Source: Polytrichum commune (taxonomy: Eukaryota; Streptophyta; Polytrichopsida; Polytrichales; Polytrichaceae). Taken from it: a stretch of DNA of 64,000 bases. The notes beneath the pieces are model-generated. The model did not search any database. It was not told the DNA's origin and saw nothing but the letters and a program-made list of their open reading frames with translations. Positions 61,501 through 64,000 of the stretch are shown here, piece by piece. Within the stretch, counting starts at the first letter, position 1, and each line of letters begins with the position of its first letter. The translations under genes were made by a program, and so were the position numbers. The stretch covers positions 65,944,033 to 66,008,032 of the forward strand of contig OX485804.1 of the NCBI GenBank assembly GCA_950295325.1, read 5' to 3'.

Positions 61501-64000
61501 GATCAGCAGGGTACTGTAGTCAGGCCACAAACAGTTAGTAAGCTTTGAAATTAAACAATGGCTATTTTTAACAAGCTTCGATAACTTAAATGAGCACAAC
61601 AAAAAATATAACATAATTCTTGCTGAGAAATTAATGACCTTCACTTGCCGTACCTTCACCAGCAAAACAACAAGCTTTGCAAGCATGTCAATAGCTGTAT
61701 ATGATAAACTTGACCCCTCTTGCTGCCTGAGTTCTCCCACGGAATTTTTGGGCTGTAGGGTTTCAGAATTCACACAATGATTCTCCGCCAATTCCTGTAC
61801 AAAAAATGAAGATGTAAACAAGACTATACACCACAAGTTTTCGAAGGACAGACATATAAAAAAGAATTTTTATGTTATGATTATACCTAGTGGTGTATAA
61901 TATAATTATCTTCTAAGATGTGTGTTATTCCTTAAAACAATTTCCTTTGTAGTAGCATAATGTGGCACATGTTAGAAGAAAATAGGAAAATCACGCAATT
62001 ATGGCCCATTGATCAGGAATGTACAATGATGTTATTTCAACATTTTATTGTTTCTACATCAGAATTTTGGCTCCAAAAGTTTGTGATGCATGTCCAAATG
62101 TACAAATAGGACATACTATAAGAATGCGGAAGAAGCGATCTGACATATCGTCTTTAAGCATGCCAGAGCTCTGCAGCTGTGAGATGAACAAAGGATACGC
62201 TTTGTCATTTGTTCCTGGCATACTGCAGATTCGCGCCCACTCTTGGAAGAATTGCATAACCTATATGCATGAAAGAAAACACAAAATTATCAGCTTTAAG
62301 AATTTGCAACCACAAATCACGTTCTTGTACACTGAATTTATCATATGGTAGTTAGAATATAAAAAATACATGGAAGTGTCTGTCGGCCAACCATGTGGTA
62401 CTCTATACTTATATTTGCCTCCGTTCAAAAATACATAAAAACATTAAGGACTTACTTTCTCCCGAAGTCCTACTGGATCACCAGCAGCTAAATCACGGCT
62501 TCCAGTCTTCCCTTCCTCTCTCACCCCAGCACTGCGACCTGGCACAAACTGCTATCACAATTTTACAGCAAAATAAGGTGTTAGCACCTTACATTTGAAC
62601 AATTAAACAAAATTCCACAGCAGCTTAATATGCATTGTGTTAGCTACTGGTTCCACACAAAAATGAAGCACAATCAATACACGTTTCATATTCACTTGAT
62701 TTCGGTCTATTACCTATGCTAAGGTAGACAACCCTTACTATGTTGCTTTCCTTATAAGGATACCTATATTTAAGTGGTATATGATTTAGTCTGGCTCCAA
62801 GAACGGTCACCAAAAAGAAGTGTTTAGAAGTGATTGGACTGCGTGCTCAAAATATGATGACCATTCTAGGTTCATTGGTCATAACTGGGGAGACCTTTAT
62901 GAGCATTTGAGTGAGCATGACAATCTTCACTTTGACAATTAAGAGGATATTCATACGAGCTCCGAAAAATATAAGAAAAGTGGCTACAGATTCAATTTGG
63001 AATTGCTGACCATTTTGTACTAACTGCATGATTCATATGCTGGGAGAAGTGGGCTAGTCAGAAAAGGCAACCATTTAAATCCCCTCTACCTTATTTTCTG
63101 TCTACTTTCTGAACGATTTTACACAAGATATCAAAAGTGCAAACTTTCAATTAGCTGATCACATTGAGATTGTGGTTTACACTTGAGGTTTAGTTGTGGT
63201 TGTTTTTGTGGTTAGGGCCCACCTTCCAATCACAATTACAGTACTTGATCTCTATTACACTCAAACTAGAAAACTTGTAATGGTCATCTGCTTTCTTTGA
63301 CCAAGAAGAAATATTTTTCCAGGAAATATCCCTTAATTGCGACGTACCCACCTTGAAAGTGCTCAAGAATTACTTAAATGTAAAGCACAAAATACTGACA
63401 CTTATCATAAATGGCTCTGTTATGAATCTAAACTAAGATGAAACCAACCTGTACAAAAAATAGATAAGGTAGACGTGCCTAATTGGGTTTCTAATCTAAT
63501 TTGGACACTTATATTTGAGTGGTATGCGGATAGGTGTAATTTTAAAAACGGACACCAAAAAAACATGTGTTCAAAAGAGATTGGACTATGTGCTCAATAT
63601 ACCATTCTAGTCTCAATAGTCAACATAACGGGGGGGGGGGGGCTATATGACCATTTAATGAGCACAAGAATCTTCACTTTGACAATAAATAAATTATTCA
63701 TTCTGAGCTCTGAAAATTATGAGGAAAGCGGCTATGGCCTTGATTTGGATTTGCTAACCATCTCGTACTAATCACGTATTCTGAATCCTAGGAGAAGAGG
63801 GCTAGTCAGAGAAAGTAACCATTTAAGACCCATCCACCTTAAACCAAGGGAAAGATAAAATTCGTATAGGATACATATCTTGGAGTGAAAATTGATTCTG
63901 ATATGTGCAATAATTCAAAGTAGTACCTTTTTGTCCTTCAACAACTTGACTTTCTCATCCTTGTATAAAGTAGTGCTCCCCCTTGCATCCTCCACCAACT
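55557..64000 (-). CDS. NOT1: CCR4-NOT complex subunit 1, 3' part
   Basis: Scaffold of the CCR4-NOT deadenylase that shortens mRNA poly(A) tails. Fourteen exons read from the window end to the stop: 63927-64000 (continues outside), 62456-62548, 62117-62260, 61654-61794, 61469-61513, 60518-60661, 60181-60242, 59460-59613, 58991-59182, 58617-58721, 58248-58382, 57007-57231, 56669-56770, 55557-55712. All junctions are GT-AG and stay in frame; only the 60181-60242/59460-59613 junction splits a codon. They encode about 589 C-terminal residues, including the superfamily homology domain that docks NOT2/NOT3. Diagnostic strings are [34 protein letters not shown] and [13 protein letters not shown]. The protein ends after a short Gly/Ser/Asp tail. 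No frameshift or premature stop was found, so it looks functional. Confidence 0.97.
55900..56230 (+). repeat. R7 repeat in a NOT1 intron
   Basis: Matches 8720-9050 (TCCCCAAGGTTGAGCACATG). It accounts for a third of the 956-bp intron 55713-56668. Confidence 0.6.
57272..57430 (-). mobile_element. R1 fragment in a NOT1 intron
   Basis: The 3' part of R1 in the same strand as NOT1: inverted end AGGTAAGTGGGTCTTAAACG after TA, then AAATCCAAATTG and GTAGCCACTTTCCTCAT. It begins only 40 bp from the exon at 57231. Confidence 0.65.
57551..57956. mobile_element. TIR element in a NOT1 intron (R13)
   Basis: 406 bp with inverted ends CTTAGGGTCAACTTCCATGG and CTTAGGGTCAACTTCCGTGG, 19 of 20 identical. No coding capacity. 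Confidence 0.8.
59708..59827 (+). repeat. 5S rRNA-derived sequence in a NOT1 intron
   Basis: This 120-bp stretch is colinear with plant 5S rRNA. It begins GGGTGG, has CCGGATCCCAT at about position 28, and ACTTGGATGGATGACC in the place of the internal control C box. It ends GTGCACCCT. The A-box region (CAAGCTTGAGTGG) is present but altered. No T-run terminator follows, and there are many changes, so it is not a working 5S gene. It is antisense to NOT1 in intron 59614-60180. Known sources of such sequences are Cassandra TRIM retrotransposon LTRs and 5S-headed SINEs. Confidence 0.8.
62722..63091 (+). mobile_element. R1 element in a NOT1 intron, first of two
   Basis: 370 bp flanked by TA (62720-62721, 63092-63093). 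Begins AGGTAGACAACCC and ends CCCCTCTACCT. Opposite strand to NOT1, in intron 62549-63926. Confidence 0.8.
63467..63839 (+). mobile_element. R1 element in a NOT1 intron, second of two
   Basis: 373 bp flanked by TA (63465-63466, 63840-63841). Begins AGGTAGACGTGCCTAATTGG and ends GACCCATCCACCT. It carries a G12 run. Clearest copy for defining the family ends. Confidence 0.85.

Noticed and set aside
1-64000. CRISPR array, bacterial operon or viral genome
   Set aside because: No regular spacer arrays or ribosome-binding sites; introns and plant gene families show nuclear plant DNA.

Overview
This is nuclear DNA of a land plant. Three protein genes place it there: a light-regulated Lir1 chloroplast protein, a plant-type HD-Zip homeodomain protein, and the 3' part of CCR4-NOT subunit 1 (NOT1/CNOT1) with GT-AG introns. 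The species cannot be fixed from the sequence. The repeat load, the medium-sized introns and an R2-type (restriction-like endonuclease) LINE tail, which is unusual for a flowering plant, make a non-flowering or large-genome plant plausible, but that is inference.

Layout. About 1-2700 is nested transposon debris ending in a TIR element that abuts the leader of Lir1 (3455-3898, +). A tandem array follows Lir1 (4030-4775). About 6.0-24.3 kb is old repeats: TIR and foldback elements nested in one another, a LINE tail with zinc knuckle and PD-(D/E)xK-like motif (11811-12581, -), a tRNA-derived SINE with perfect target-site duplications (14214-14395), and a broken second LINE/copia tail (18940-19712). 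About 24.5-32.8 kb is poor in repeats and surrounds a two-exon HD-Zip gene (27055-28267, -). About 33-55 kb is again repeats, including a second, decayed copy of the R2-type LINE tail (42010-42612, +). From 55557 to the window end lie the last 14 exons of NOT1 (-), about 589 residues to the stop codon.

Repeat families seen by comparison within the window are labelled R1 to R13 here. R1 is a ~375-bp element flanked by TA with at least ten copies, including two in one NOT1 intron. A 120-bp 5S-rRNA-like sequence sits in another NOT1 intron and recalls Cassandra-type elements or 5S-derived SINEs.

The three genes have no operon-like relation. Lir1 acts in chloroplast FNR binding, the HD-Zip protein in transcription, and NOT1 as the scaffold of mRNA deadenylation. 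No new multi-gene system was found. The most unusual items are the REL-type LINE tail in a plant, the 5S-derived intronic element, the very short HD-Zip protein and the readable nested insertions.
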